A stretch of 34,266 nucleotides of DNA. Source: Synergistaceae bacterium (GTDB lineage Bacteria; Synergistota; Synergistia; Synergistales; Aminobacteriaceae). Positions 7,554 to 16,366 of the stretch are shown here, piece by piece. The stretch spans positions 1 through 34,266 of the forward strand of contig JAFSXS010000029.1 in assembly GCA_017443945.1 (NCBI GenBank), written 5' to 3'. The position numbers and the translations under genes are program-made. The notes under the pieces were generated by a model. It was not told where the DNA came from and searched no databases. It saw only the letters and a list, made by a program, of their open reading frames with translations. Numbering within the stretch: the stretch's first letter is position 1; each line of letters starts with the position of its first letter.

Positions 7554-9440
7554 TTGTATAGAGCTTCATACGACGTAATAATAATCGGCGGAGGTCATGC
7601 GGGGTGCGAGGCTGCTTTATCGTCTGCAAGAATCGGTTGCAAAACTTTAATGCTAAATCTTTCAATCGACAACACAGCTTTAATGCCCTGCAATCCTTCA
7701 ATAGGAGGCCCGGCAAAAGGTCATCTCGTACGGGAAGTAAGCGCGCTGGGAGGCGAACAGGCTAAAGCGGCGGATTATGCAACTTTAATGATTCGCTGGC
7801 TCAATACTTCAAAGGGTGCGGCGGTTCGTGCATTGCGTGCCCAGTGTGATCCGGGATTATACAGCACTTATTACCGCAAATTATTGACAACGCAGGAAAA
7901 TCTTGACATTAATCAGGACGAGGCAATTAAAATTTTCACGCGCAATAATCAAATTACGGGCATAGAGACACGGCACGGGGCAATTTATGAGACTCGCGCG
8001 CTGGTCATTTGCGGAGGAGTCTATATCGGTGCAAAAATTTTTGTAGGCGATAAAATATTTAAATCCGGGCCGATGGGTCAGAATAACTCAGAAAAAATTT
8101 TAGACTCACTTCACGAACTCGGCATTAAAACAGGAACAATGCGCACAGATACGACACCTCGCCTGAATATTAACACTATAGATTTTTCACGCGCGACCCC
8201 TCAATTATCAGAAAATGAGCCTTTGTGCTTTGATTTCTGGAACGAACCGAAAATTTATGATACTTCAAAATATGCCTGTTATTTTTCCCGCACGACTGAA
8301 GCAACATATAATATTCTTTCGCAAAATATAAAACGTTCGCCGCTTGTTACTGGTGATGTAAATTCGCACGGGCCCCGATATTGTCCGTCGATAGAAGATA
8401 AATTTTTGAGATTTCCCGATCACATAACTCACCCAATAGTCTTTGAGCCTGTATCGCTGAATACAAATGAAGTCTACGTGCAAAATTTTTCGACGAGTCT
8501 TCCTTATGATGTACAAGTTGAATTAATTAGCACTCTTCCGGGCTGTGAGAACGCGAAAATTATCAAGCCTGGCTACGGAATCGAATATTATTATTTGCTG
8601 CCCGACCAGTTAAAACGCTCGCTCGAAAATAAAAATATTTCGGGTTTATTCTGTGCAGGTCAAGTAAATGGGACTTCAGGCTATGAGGAGGCCGCCGCAC
8701 AAGGTTTATTAGCGGGAATAAATGCAGCTTTGTTCGTGAAAAATTTAGAGCCTTTAACTCTTTCGCGCGATAATAGTTATTTGGGAGTTCTCGTTGATGA
8801 TTTGACGACCAAGAGCACTGACGAACCTTATAGAATGTTGACAAGCCGTTGTGAGCATAGATTATTATTGCGGTGGGATAACGCGATTCACAGATTGTCG
8901 GAATTTGGGCGCAAGGTCGGATTAATTGACGATTCAAAATGGGCAGTGCTTGAAGAAAGATTTACGCGCGAGAATGAAGAAATTTCGAGATTACAAAATT
9001 TGCGTATAACTCCTTCAGATGAGATTAATAAATTATGTGAGGAATTTGACGCAGAAATATTGACGAGTTCAACAAGTCCGGCGGAATTTCTAAAGCACAG
9101 GGGAGTCAGATATGAGCTGATTAATAAAATTTGTCCGTGCGATAAAGATTTAACCCGCGAAGAAATTTCACACATCGAGACCGAATTACGTTACACAGGC
9201 TATCTCGAACGCGAAAACAGGGTCGCAGCAAGATTAAAGGATTTCGACAACGCAAAGATCCCCGAAGATTTTGATTATGACTCTGTAATTGGCTTAAGGG
9301 CTGAATGTCTGCAAAAGTTGAAACACTTTAGACCTGATTCACTTGGCCACGCGTTAAGAATTTCCGGAGTAACGCCGACTGATGTGCAGTTAATTTCTGT
9401 TATATTAGCCCGCAATGAACGACGAAAAAATAAATCTTGA
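7554..9440 (+). CDS. mnmG: tRNA uridine 5-carboxymethylaminomethyl modification enzyme MnmG (GidA)
   Basis: 628 aa from TTG 7554. An ATG at 7536 would add six residues, but its own codons form the GGAGGG ribosome site and it lies only ~8 nt after the predicted transcript start, so TTG is preferred. YDVIIIGGGHAGCEAALSSARIG is interrupted by nothing and is the FAD Rossmann motif; NPSIGGPAKGHLVREV and GGEQAKAAD are MnmG signatures. DVNSHGPRYCPSIEDK and SGLFCAGQVNGTSGYEEAAAQG follow in the correct order. The C-terminal helical domain ends with HALRISGVTPTDV. With MnmE, the enzyme modifies U34 of certain tRNAs in the cytoplasm. The downstream DUF721 gene overlaps it by 26 nt. Confidence 0.95.
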   Translation: MYRASYDVIIIGGGHAGCEAALSSARIGCKTLMLNLSIDNTALMPCNPSIGGPAKGHLVREVSALGGEQAKAADYATLMIRWLNTSKGAAVRALRAQCDPGLYSTYYRKLLTTQENLDINQDEAIKIFTRNNQITGIETRHGAIYETRALVICGGVYIGAKIFVGDKIFKSGPMGQNNSEKILDSLHELGIKTGTMRTDTTPRLNINTIDFSRATPQLSENEPLCFDFWNEPKIYDTSKYACYFSRTTEATYNILSQNIKRSPLVTGDVNSHGPRYCPSIEDKFLRFPDHITHPIVFEPVSLNTNEVYVQNFSTSLPYDVQVELISTLPGCENAKIIKPGYGIEYYYLLPDQLKRSLENKNISGLFCAGQVNGTSGYEEAAAQGLLAGINAALFVKNLEPLTLSRDNSYLGVLVDDLTTKSTDEPYRMLTSRCEHRLLLRWDNAIHRLSEFGRKVGLIDDSKWAVLEERFTRENEEISRLQNLRITPSDEINKLCEEFDAEILTSSTSPAEFLKHRGVRYELINKICPCDKDLTREEISHIETELRYTGYLERENRVAARLKDFDNAKIPEDFDYDSVIGLRAECLQKLKHFRPDSLGHALRISGVTPTDVQLISVILARNERRKNKS

Positions 9441-9885
9441 TGTTACAAAACTTTTTCCCGAAGTAGCCAGAAGGATGCAAATTTTAGACGAGCTTAAAAA
9501 ATTATGGCCTTCAATAGTGGGAATTGCAGCAAAATATTCTAGTCCGTATGATTTGATTCATAATGATTTATACGTTGAAGTCAAGAATCAGCAGACGGCG
9601 CAAATGATTCAAAATATGCGCGGGAATATCACGAGGGCATTTATAACGCGCTATAAATATGACAAAGACTCAAAAATTAACGTGATTATAAAGCGGCCTA
9701 ATGTCGAGAAAGCGAAAATAAAACCTGCTCCCGTCAAGAAGCAGGCTGTAAAAATTGATGATTCACTCGTAAATGAATATATGAGCGAGTGTCCGGAAAG
9801 TTTGCCTCAAGACGTGAAATTTGCTATATCACATTTACGGGCATATCTTGAAGCTATTGGATCTCAGTCCAGTTTTCGCGCTTGA
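9415..9885 (+). CDS. DUF721/DciA-like protein
   Basis: 156 aa. The segment LDELKKLWPSIVGIAAKYSSPYDL, a W-x-x-I-V-G core, is followed by DLYVEVKNQQTAQMIQNMRGNI. It matches the general pattern of DUF721/DciA proteins, a KH-like domain implicated in loading the replicative DnaB helicase in many bacteria. The C-terminal third has a basic Lys/Pro linker (residues ~95-112) and a short acidic helix. The gene overlaps the end of mnmG by 26 nt and has no obvious ribosome site, so it is probably translationally coupled. Its last 32 nt overlap the end of the opposing YidC-sulfatase gene. Family membership is by eye and moderate in strength. Confidence 0.6.
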   Translation: MNDEKINLDVTKLFPEVARRMQILDELKKLWPSIVGIAAKYSSPYDLIHNDLYVEVKNQQTAQMIQNMRGNITRAFITRYKYDKDSKINVIIKRPNVEKAKIKPAPVKKQAVKIDDSLVNEYMSECPESLPQDVKFAISHLRAYLEAIGSQSSFRA

Positions 9886-12787
9886 ACATTGTGCCTTTGA
9901 CCTGCCAAAGTTTTATAATGCTGAAAGTATTTACATTCATGTTATCGCTGTCAGGATAATTTTCGCAATAAGTTCTGATTCTGTCCGAGCTGCTTAATTT
10001 CTTTAACTCCTCAATCGTATAAATCCCTGGAGCTTTTGCAATTCCGTCGATTAATAGTGCTGGTGTGTCCTCGATTGACATTAACGCATTTGACGTAATT
10101 AAATCCCCGCGAGAGTTAAAATCTTTGAACATCAGAAGCGCATCAGGGCGGAAACTGTCGATATAAACAGTATGATCAAAAATTTTATTTATAGTTTGAC
10201 TGTCTCCCCAACTATGATCTGACACAAAGACTATTCTTGTATTATCGTAGACTCCTGCTTTCTTGAGCTTTATTAGGAAATCTGCGAGAAATCTCATAAT
10301 ATGCACTTCAGTATAATAATGTTCGGGGATAATGCCGTCTACTAAAATGCCCTGCCCCTTAGTTTGAGGATAAGGATCTAATACAGGAAGTAGCGAATCA
10401 GGCTGCATATACCATAATGCATGAGATAATGTGCTATGTAAAAATTTAAATGTTGATTTTCCGTCGTCTGCCTGTACAAAATCTCCCATAAATTGAAGCG
10501 GTGCAAGATTAGCCAAGAAGGATTTGACTAACATCATTTCGCTTACTTGTTCAGATGCTCCCCATATCCATTGGCCAGTGTTGTACATCTTACTTCTTAA
10601 GCTGAACGGAATAGATCTAAATAATGACAGCACTATTAAAAATTGTGAAATATCTTCCCTATTTTGTATCTTGATTTCGATTCCGTTTTTATTTGCCCAG
10701 TTCAGCCAATAAGGTACATAATCATTCATCCAGTTATATTTTAGATTCAAGACTGATTCGGGATGTTTCAGTGCATTAAGATAAATTGGGTTATTAGTTG
10801 ATTCTGACATGACGGAGTCATAGCCGTTGCTCGTAAAAATATTTGGTAAGAATGATATTGCATTGCCGTATTTTTCTATAATTGATACATTAGGCTGCGT
10901 ATCATTAAGGGTGTTGGGCTTATAGTCCGGCCCTGCATAAATTGAAGGAGTCGAGAAAAAAGTTCTCGGACCTGTAGCAAGCGTATCAGGGAAATAAATA
11001 AATCCCTCGAAATCGCTTATAAATTCGGGATACTCAGCAAAAAATTTTTTGACATGTTCACCCGTGAAACCGTCAAGAAATATAGCAAATACGTTTTTAC
11101 CTGTTCTGCTGAAGCGCCAGAGTCTATTATGATATTCAGGGAAATTTACATTTTCAGTATTTATTAAATTATTGTCGTGTCTTATATTGAAATAACAATA
11201 AACACTCACTCCGCACATGGCTATTGAGATCAAGACAAATGTGATCACTAAATTTTTGATATATTTACGCCACACACAGAAAAATATTATCACGGTTGTT
11301 ATCGAAATGCTTAATAAATCTTTTATGGCCGCACGTTCAACTTTCATAACTCTTTCGTCTATAAATATTGCGTTGATGTTACCATAATTTTCAGTAAGCA
11401 CGAACGAATTTATAAACGCCATACACACGAGAAAAGCTGCAATAACAGCTAAAATATTCTGCACAAATTCAGGAATCAGCGGCCATATTAGAATAAGCGC
11501 AAATAATAACGTCATTCCATAAATGCTTATTTTCGAGATAGTCCCCGCAAGAGAATCCATAAAGAAATCAGGATCAGAACGATACGTAAGCGACGGATAT
11601 AATACACACACGAATATTATCGCAAATATTATCGACGAGAAAAACAGCGAATTTCTGTGATCATCAGTCAAACGCGAAGAAAAACTGCATATTTTTTCGC
11701 TACTGACGGGCAAAAGAAACGCGAGCAAAGCATACCCAAATAAAATTAATAAAAATGTAGATAAACGCAGAAAAACTTTCATCGGGAACTGCACATTTTT
11801 CATGTAAAAGAATATCGCTATAGTAAATACAGCAAAGCAAAATGTCTTAGCAATTAATTCACGAATCGTAAAGCCGCTTAATATAAATCTCGTATACAGC
11901 ATCCATGCAAAAACAGCCGGAATCATGAACAATAAATAATAAATATTCTGAAATGTATTTATCGAATTAATGACAGAACCTAAAGCATCATGAGTTATAT
12001 CTACAAATGTAGAATAAAAATGTGCGAAAAATATCCCCAGCACACTCATAGAAATTATCACTATAAAAGCATTCACGCAAATTTTCTTCCAGCCGGCCGG
12101 AACAAATCTATAATCAAGCACTCTCGCAATCTTATCACCGCCGAATATCCCGTAAAAATCTATATTCTTCACGAGCATTATAAAATTATTCGTCGTCCAA
12201 TAAATCAACAACGCCGACGGAGCATTATACAACATCACAAGAAATAACGCCGCAATTATAAACGCCTGCACCCGTTCACGTTTCGTAAATTTCTTAGCAG
12301 TAATCGCCGCAAGCACGTTAAAAACTGTCATCACGAACGGCAATAAATTTATCCCTGCAAGCAAATTATCAGGCTTCGACAAATCTTTTATCGCGTAAAA
12401 TGAGACACCTTTTATAATCTCAAGCTCCGAAAGCATTATATACGCAGCCATTAACGGTAAAAGCTGCACAAATAAATCAAGTCCGGATCTAATCGCATAA
12501 ATCGGATTATATGAATATCTCTTGTAAAGCTCGCTTAATTCCTCGTGCTGTTCGGCCCCGTGAAAAGTTTTCTTTATTTCTGCAATTTGAGGCGACAAAA
12601 TATTTTGTATCTTCCTCTCTTTGTCCTGAACTCCGGCAGCCCATTTAATAAACGGACGCAGCAAAATACTCATTACAACCGACAAAATCATTAACGAGAT
12701 TCCAAGATTGCCCGCAAAATAATTTATTCCCAAGTAAATTGCACGTAAAATAATTACTAACGGCTGAATGAAAATATTATATAACAT
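9854..12787 (-). CDS. Fusion of a YidC/Oxa1-like membrane insertase domain with a sulfatase/phosphoglycerol-transferase-like domain
   Basis: 977 aa. Residues ~1-210 resemble YidC2/Oxa1: IFIQPLVIILRAIY, the gNLGISLMILSVVMSILLRPF helix with its Arg, a cytoplasmic helical loop (ILSPQIAEIKK), FVQLLPLMAAYIML and YWTTNNFIMLVKN. Residues ~230-540 hold about ten hydrophobic segments. From ~565 a large exported domain resembles the alkaline-phosphatase superfamily: VFAIFLDGF (first metal Asp), GPRTFFSTPSIYAG (candidate catalytic Thr near 607), FLHSTLSH (~786) and VFVSDHSWGD (~860, metal Asp-His). Such domains transfer or cleave phosphoglycerol or phosphoethanolamine groups outside the membrane. It overlaps the upstream glycerophosphotransferase-like gene by 11 nt with a GGAGG site, pointing to one surface-polymer pathway. 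The exact reaction is unknown. Confidence 0.8.
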   Translation of the reverse strand: MLYNIFIQPLVIILRAIYLGINYFAGNLGISLMILSVVMSILLRPFIKWAAGVQDKERKIQNILSPQIAEIKKTFHGAEQHEELSELYKRYSYNPIYAIRSGLDLFVQLLPLMAAYIMLSELEIIKGVSFYAIKDLSKPDNLLAGINLLPFVMTVFNVLAAITAKKFTKRERVQAFIIAALFLVMLYNAPSALLIYWTTNNFIMLVKNIDFYGIFGGDKIARVLDYRFVPAGWKKICVNAFIVIISMSVLGIFFAHFYSTFVDITHDALGSVINSINTFQNIYYLLFMIPAVFAWMLYTRFILSGFTIRELIAKTFCFAVFTIAIFFYMKNVQFPMKVFLRLSTFLLILFGYALLAFLLPVSSEKICSFSSRLTDDHRNSLFFSSIIFAIIFVCVLYPSLTYRSDPDFFMDSLAGTISKISIYGMTLLFALILIWPLIPEFVQNILAVIAAFLVCMAFINSFVLTENYGNINAIFIDERVMKVERAAIKDLLSISITTVIIFFCVWRKYIKNLVITFVLISIAMCGVSVYCYFNIRHDNNLINTENVNFPEYHNRLWRFSRTGKNVFAIFLDGFTGEHVKKFFAEYPEFISDFEGFIYFPDTLATGPRTFFSTPSIYAGPDYKPNTLNDTQPNVSIIEKYGNAISFLPNIFTSNGYDSVMSESTNNPIYLNALKHPESVLNLKYNWMNDYVPYWLNWANKNGIEIKIQNREDISQFLIVLSLFRSIPFSLRSKMYNTGQWIWGASEQVSEMMLVKSFLANLAPLQFMGDFVQADDGKSTFKFLHSTLSHALWYMQPDSLLPVLDPYPQTKGQGILVDGIIPEHYYTEVHIMRFLADFLIKLKKAGVYDNTRIVFVSDHSWGDSQTINKIFDHTVYIDSFRPDALLMFKDFNSRGDLITSNALMSIEDTPALLIDGIAKAPGIYTIEELKKLSSSDRIRTYCENYPDSDNMNVNTFSIIKLWQVKGTMFKRENWTEIQ

Positions 12788-14074
12788 TGTCTGTAGCCTC
12801 CTTAGCTTTGTTTATGAGATAGTCTGCAATGTGTTCGCCTGCTGTGCCTAGATTCGCAATATTTTCACGCACAAATTCACTTATGGATTTAACATTTTCA
12901 GCCTTTAATGACTCATTGACGATTGCAGAAATATTATTTATTTCACTTGCTTTAATGGGTACGCACAATTTATCAGCAATGGACTTCATGTCATCGGGCA
13001 GGACGCTCATTTCAAACGAGTCAAGGTTTTCTGCTTTGACCTCAAGAGCTATAACGGGTCTCTCATAAATTACGGCGTAATCAAGTCTTATTGCTGAAGT
13101 GTCAGAAATTAATAAATCTGCGCATGATAAAGACTCTGCCGGGTTTGGACTCTCATCCCATTTTGCATTTGGTAAGGAATCAATTAATTTTTTTGCACGG
13201 TCTAATAGTGCTGGTTCTGCTTTTCTTGACTGAGGGTGAGGACGGAAAATTATATCAAAATCTTTCGCTAATTCCTTCACGAAATCAAGAGAATAATACG
13301 ACATAAAGCCTTTATCACCCCATGACGGCGCAATTAATATAACTTTGCGGGAATTTATTTTTTTTGCGGGCTTATCGTTATATAATTTGTCCCAGTAAGG
13401 CAGGCCAAGAGAGATTATTTCTTTTGCGGGGAGATTTCGCAATTTTTCCAGAAAACGTATAGCGGGAACTGCATAATTTCCGGGCACGCAGATTAAATCG
13501 TAAGAATCTAATCCAAATTTTTTATAATATGGCGCTCCTACTGGATCATGAAAAACGTACGCAAGATATTTTACTTTGTGAGGTCTTGAAATGGGATAAC
13601 CTGGTGTGCCTATATTGGGAGTCGTCGTAAGCATGATTTTGCATGAAACTTGATTTATTCTCGCATATGCTGCACTGCCTTCACCGATGTATTTTGCTGT
13701 CATTAATTTATTGCGGATTTTAAGTGCAGGATCTTCTATATCCATTGTGAAATAAGAAAACGCTTGATTTTTCGCGAGTAATGCATTAACAATCGGCTCA
13801 AAAGTGTTCCAATAATTGCGCCCTTCAGAAAAAATTACAATTTCGTTTGCTGAGTGTGAATCTTTGTGAGTCTTTCCTGTTAAACGGTAATAAAGACTTC
13901 TGACTGCAAATGCACTGACGCTGACAAGAGTTACTGCTACATAGATTAAAGCATTTCCCGCACTGGGATCGAGATACGCCGACGCAGTTCCCGGACTAGC
14001 AAGCAAGAACGCTAAAACCAGTGATAGAGCGTACCCCCCCCCCCTTGTGTAAATTTACTTAGAAATTTTTGCAT
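12777..14074 (-). CDS. CDP-glycerol glycerophosphotransferase-like protein, phase-variable (frameshifted in this sequence by an 11-G run)
   Basis: The natural start is ATG 14074-14072, with AGGAG 11 nt upstream. It encodes MQKFLSKFTQ, then the G run, then YALSLVLAFLLASPGTASA, a good signal peptide or anchor, followed by YLDPSAGN and a second hydrophobic helix. With 11 G the frame ends at TAG after 20 codons; with 9 or 12 G the full product is about 432 aa. The body matches the TagB/TagF glycerophosphotransferase family: YVFHDPVGAPYYKK, ISLGLPYWDK, APSWGDKGF, FRPHPQSRK and ISDTSAIRLDYAVIYERPVIA. An internal TTG at 14006 could in principle start a 409-aa form but has no ribosome site. The protein likely adds glycerol phosphate or similar units to a surface polymer, together with the coupled YidC-sulfatase gene. 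Confidence 0.8.
14034..14044. repeat. Mononucleotide tract of 11 C (11 G on the coding strand)
   Basis: The run lies between codon 10 of the glycerophosphotransferase-like gene and its signal-peptide core. Length changes by slipped-strand mispairing would move the gene in and out of frame. In-frame lengths are multiples of three; 11 is out of frame. Confidence 0.9.
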
Positions 14075-14153
14075 GAATTAAATCACTCCTGAATAAAAAT
14101 TTGTACAAGATTATAGCTTGTCATTCTTTAATTATAAAATTTTTTCTCTGCTG

Positions 14154-14159
14154 TATAAT
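14154..14159 (+). promoter_or_regulatory. -10 box of the alr promoter
   Basis: TATAAT in the context GCTGTATAATTGC, 12 nt before the AAGGAG site of alr. This implies a very short leader. The -35 is weak. Confidence 0.45.
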
Positions 14160-14186
14160 TGCTTATAAAAAAAGGAGTCTTTGCGC

Positions 14187-15347
14187 ATGAATAATTTAGA
14201 AATAGCAACCTCTCGAACTTGGGCAGAAATAAATCTTGATGAACTCGAACATAATATAAAAATTTTACGTTCACTCTTAAACCCTAATGCAAAATTTCTC
14301 GGAGTCTGCAAGGCAAACGCTTATGGACACGGCATGACAGAATGTGCTAAAAAATTGCAGTCTTGCGGGGCCGATTGGTTAGCAGTCGCAACTATCCCAG
14401 AAGGAGTCGAGCTGAGAAAAAATAATATTACACTTCCGATTTTATGTCTTGGCCAGACTCAGCCGGAATTTGCAGAATTAATGAGCGACTATAATATCAC
14501 TCAAGCAGTTGGAGATTTAGACAACGGCCGCAAACTTTCGAGAATCATTACAGAGTCAGGCAAAAAAATCAATATTCACGTAAAAATCGATACAGGAATG
14601 AGCCGAACCGGTTTTTATTGGCCGGATAATGACGCATTGAAAGCACAGACAGCACGAGAGATTCAAGAACTTTGCAATTTGCCCGGATTAAATTATGAAG
14701 GGATATTCACACATTTTGCAGTCGCTGACGATGACCCCGATTTTACACGCATTCAAATAAAAAAATTTGAGGACGCACGAGAGACTCTCGCAAAAATCGG
14801 ACTCTACTTCAAATTATCTCATGCAGCAGCAAGTGTCGGAGTCTTGAATTATAGTGAAGCTCATTTCGATATGGGACGATTCGGACTTGTTCTTTACGGC
14901 TATGAATCAACAGAAACAGGCAACGAGAATAGCAGCTTAGATCTTCATCCGGTCATGACTCTAAAATCGCGCATAACTGCCGTTAGAAAATTACCCAAAG
15001 GCGCAACTATAAGCTATGGACGCACTTATAAACTTGAACGCGACTCAGTTATTGCAGTGCTCCCGATAGGTTATGCTGATGGATTGCCGCGAGTCTTGTC
15101 AAATAATTTTTTCGTGAAGATTCATGATACTTTATGTCCGGTTAGAGGCCGCATTTGTATGGATATGACTATGATAGACGTTACTGATTTGACGGACGTT
15201 GAAGCAGGCGACGAGGCAATTATATTTGATGGTGAGCTCGTAACGATGGCCGCAAAAAATTCCGGGACTATAATTCATGAAATTTTGTGCGACCCTTCAG
15301 CTAGAGTCCCGCGAGTCTTCATAGAAAATGGGAAAATGAGAATATAA
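14187..15347 (+). CDS. alr: Alanine racemase
   Basis: 386 aa from ATG 14187, with AAGGAG 9 nt upstream; an in-frame TTG two codons earlier is not needed. KANAYGHG (near residue 37) carries the PLP-binding Lys. HVKIDTGMSRTGF (near 134), SHAAASVGVL and the catalytic-Tyr region ISYGRTYKLERDS (near 274) are all present, followed by PVRGRICMDMTMIDV. The length is typical. It interconverts L- and D-alanine in the cytoplasm for peptidoglycan synthesis. manA begins 3 nt after its stop, so the two form an operon. Confidence 0.95.
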   Translation: MNNLEIATSRTWAEINLDELEHNIKILRSLLNPNAKFLGVCKANAYGHGMTECAKKLQSCGADWLAVATIPEGVELRKNNITLPILCLGQTQPEFAELMSDYNITQAVGDLDNGRKLSRIITESGKKINIHVKIDTGMSRTGFYWPDNDALKAQTAREIQELCNLPGLNYEGIFTHFAVADDDPDFTRIQIKKFEDARETLAKIGLYFKLSHAAASVGVLNYSEAHFDMGRFGLVLYGYESTETGNENSSLDLHPVMTLKSRITAVRKLPKGATISYGRTYKLERDSVIAVLPIGYADGLPRVLSNNFFVKIHDTLCPVRGRICMDMTMIDVTDLTDVEAGDEAIIFDGELVTMAAKNSGTIIHEILCDPSARVPRVFIENGKMRI

Positions 15348-15350
15348 ATT

Positions 15351-16283
15351 ATGCTGCCATTCAGATTAAAACCTGTCTACAAAAATTATTTATGGGGCGG
15401 AACTAGATTATTAGACTGGGGAAAGAATCCCGAAAAAATGCCCCTCGCAGAAAGTTGGGAACTCGCAGCACACAAAGACGGAGATAATTTAATTCTTGAT
15501 GGTGCTTGCAAAGGTTTGACTCTCTCTGAAGCTGTGAAAAAATTTCCCGGTCTGGTGTCGCCTTTATTTGATTCGCGCGAAAATTTCCCGTTGATGGTCA
15601 AATTAATTGACTCTAAGAAGCCGCTGTCTATACAAGTTCACCCAGATAATGACTACGCAATGAAAATAGAAGACTCTTCCGGAAAAACTGAAATGTGGTA
15701 CGTACTCGACAGCACGCCGGAATCATATATTTATTTGGGCTTCAAGCGCAAAATTTCACGTGAGGACTTCAAGAACGCAATATTTGATAACACTTTGCCG
15801 GACATGCTGCAAAAATTTCAAGTTCATAAGGGAGACACTTTTTTTATTCCAGCGGGGACAGTTCACGAGATCGGGCCGGGAAATTTACTCGTTGAGGTTC
15901 AGCAAAATTCTAATATCACCTACAGAGTTTATGACTACGGACGCAGGGACTCAGACGGAAATTTACGCGAACTTCACATTGATAAAGCGTTGGATGTTGC
16001 AAATTTAGAGCCGATTAACCCTGAGCCGCCCGGAAAATCTGAAAATTTATTAGTCAATTGCGATAAATTCAAAGTCGAACGTATTTATCTGCACGAGAGC
16101 TATAACGGGAAAATAAATAATTGCTTCCAGTTTATTTTATGTGTGTCGGGTCATGCAAAATTTGAATGCGGCGATTTTAATTGCTTGCTGGAGGCTGGGG
16201 AAAATATTTTTGTGCCTGCTGATTGTGAGAAATCTTTTACGCTTCATGGTGCGGGAGAATTATTAATCACGACAGAACGTTAA
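15351..16283 (+). CDS. manA: Class I mannose-6-phosphate isomerase
   Basis: 310 aa, the short bacterial type I form. Zinc-site motifs appear in order: SIQVHPDNDYA (near residue 91; Gln and His), KTEMWYVL (near 109; Glu) and IPAGTVHEIGPG (near 167; His). YRVYDYGRRDSDG contains the active-site Arg. The C-terminal ~90 residues form the second cupin half. It interconverts mannose-6-phosphate and fructose-6-phosphate, giving mannose for sugar nucleotides or feeding mannose into glycolysis. It follows alr by 3 nt. A symporter gene with its own ribosome site starts about 80 nt further on. Confidence 0.93.
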   Translation: MLPFRLKPVYKNYLWGGTRLLDWGKNPEKMPLAESWELAAHKDGDNLILDGACKGLTLSEAVKKFPGLVSPLFDSRENFPLMVKLIDSKKPLSIQVHPDNDYAMKIEDSSGKTEMWYVLDSTPESYIYLGFKRKISREDFKNAIFDNTLPDMLQKFQVHKGDTFFIPAGTVHEIGPGNLLVEVQQNSNITYRVYDYGRRDSDGNLRELHIDKALDVANLEPINPEPPGKSENLLVNCDKFKVERIYLHESYNGKINNCFQFILCVSGHAKFECGDFNCLLEAGENIFVPADCEKSFTLHGAGELLITTER

Positions 16284-16366
16284 AATATTGTGTACATGCT
16301 GAATTTATGCAAAATTTCACAAGCTCGTAATATAATAATAAAAACTTTAACAGGAGGCTTTATATA

